Positions 63,601-64,000 of a stretch of DNA of 64,000 nt are shown here, in pieces; positions within the stretch are counted from its first letter, which is position 1; the number at the start of each line of letters is the position of its first letter. Origin of the DNA: Diospyros lotus (Eukaryota > Streptophyta > Magnoliopsida > Ericales > Ebenaceae); the NCBI RefSeq assembly GCF_014633365.1, contig NC_068350.1:40167119-40231118 (forward strand), read 5' to 3'. A program made the position numbers and the translations under genes. The notes beneath the pieces are model-generated. The model saw only the letters and a list, made by a program, of their open reading frames with translations. It was not told the origin of the DNA and ran no database searches.

Positions 63601-64000
63601 TAAGCCATTACTATCCAGCACCCAAGAGAAATCAAATTTCTCTTTAATTCTGGAATATACCTAACGACAGTGAGGGTTCTATGGGAGTCATCATGCAATT
63701 TTAGCTTAATGTCTCCTATCCCTTTTACCTCACATTCATGGTCATTACCTAATAAGACCTTACCTCCATTAACATTCTTAAAGTTTTGCAACTAGTGTCG
63801 TTTTGGAGTCATGTGAAAGGAGCAGCCGGAGTTTAGAACCCACTCTTGGCTTTCTGCACTCACTTACAGCTAAAGCTTCAAAACTATCATAACCACTATT
63901 ACAAAAGTTTACCCCTCCTCTTGAACTCTCCTTGGCTAGATCCTTCTTTCTCTTTGGACACTGCCTCTTAATATGGCCTTCTTGCTGATAGTAATAGCAT
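60654..64000 (-). pseudogene. Copia C gag-pol, degenerate
   Basis: In coding order: zinc knuckle YYYQQEGHIKRQCPKRKKD at the window edge. Protease motif VLNSGCSFHM near 63800-63830, where the usual catalytic Asp is Asn. Protease C-terminus 63791-63600. GAG-pre-integrase and integrase core 63432-62845 (HLDLWGPAQTESLGGSRYFL, DNKLGFCNKDF, ERMNRTLLERVRCML). Integrase C-terminus 62766-62395. RT 62123-61616 (ARGFTQVSGIDFNEVFSPV, SPYGLKQSPRQ), with the YVDD catalytic motif readable at about 61620-61640. RNase H 61199-60654 (GYVDADYAVDIDKQRSRTGY, ALSTIEAEYIALSDA). Multiple stops and frame changes. Confidence 0.85.

Larger units (their letters stand above)
50555..64000 (-). mobile_element. Copia C, minus strand, 3' LTR split by Copia D
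   Basis: The 3' LTR starts TGTTGGAATAAACGC at 50555. It is interrupted at 50680 by Copia D, resumes at 60057, and ends ...GATTACAACA at 60568 (638 bp once joined). A purine tract (complement of AATTCTCCACCCACTTG) follows. The internal region runs upward as RNase H, RT, integrase, protease and a Gag zinc knuckle to the window edge. Inserted in Gypsy B after the 5-mer GATAT (50550-50554). The Gag 5' part, the primer site and the 5' LTR are outside the window. Confidence 0.88.

Overview
This is nuclear DNA from a flowering plant, most likely a eudicot. The evidence is genes with many short introns, AT-rich intergenic DNA, a plant-only arabinogalactan peptide and DUF1639 protein, a P-TEFb type cyclin T, and many plant transposable elements (Copia, Gypsy chromovirus, RTE LINE, hAT-like and foldback MITEs, a likely Helitron). 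I cannot name the species. I found no rRNA, tRNA or CRISPR array.

Layout. 1-1364: repeat-rich DNA with a 24-26 bp minisatellite and an array of GC-rich hairpins. 1365-6298: candidate Helitron filled by a roughly 230-400 bp AT-rich tandem repeat. 7349-7534 (-): arabinogalactan peptide gene. 9668-15786: mobile and duplicated DNA, including two foldback MITEs, an approximately 1.4 kb tandem duplication, a 1,000 bp solo LTR with perfect target duplication, and a 1.25 kb foldback element. 16677-17692 (+): DUF1639 gene, 4 coding exons. 19181-25156 (-): HugZ-like FMN-binding split-barrel gene, 12 coding exons. 26371-27020: hAT-like MITE. 27560-27796 (-): small unknown protein. 29027-33713 (-): APS kinase, 6 coding exons, with a LINE fragment and a solo LTR in its first coding intron. 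37181-40450 (-): near full-length RTE-type LINE. 42994-46640 (-): 3' five coding exons of a cyclin T gene.

47518-64000 is a five-level nest of LTR retrotransposons lying upstream of the cyclin T exons, probably in one of its introns: Copia A contains Gypsy B, which contains Copia C, whose LTR contains Copia D, which contains Gypsy E. D and E are bounded by perfect target duplications (CACAC and GAATG). A, B and C run past the right edge.

How the host genes relate. The order DUF1639 - HugZ-like - APS kinase matches, from memory, the adjacent Arabidopsis loci At3g03880, At3g03890 and At3g03900, so this looks like a conserved block expanded by transposons. APS kinase acts in sulfate assimilation and PAPS supply. 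The HugZ-like protein belongs to a haem/tetrapyrrole-related flavin-fold family. Cyclin T would pair with CDKC kinases in transcription elongation. Nothing indicates a shared pathway. All exon structures were assembled by hand from splice signals, frame continuity and family resemblance. I did not identify a wholly new system; the most notable objects are the nested retrotransposon stack, the hairpin array, the foldback families and a GC-AG intron in the APS kinase gene.
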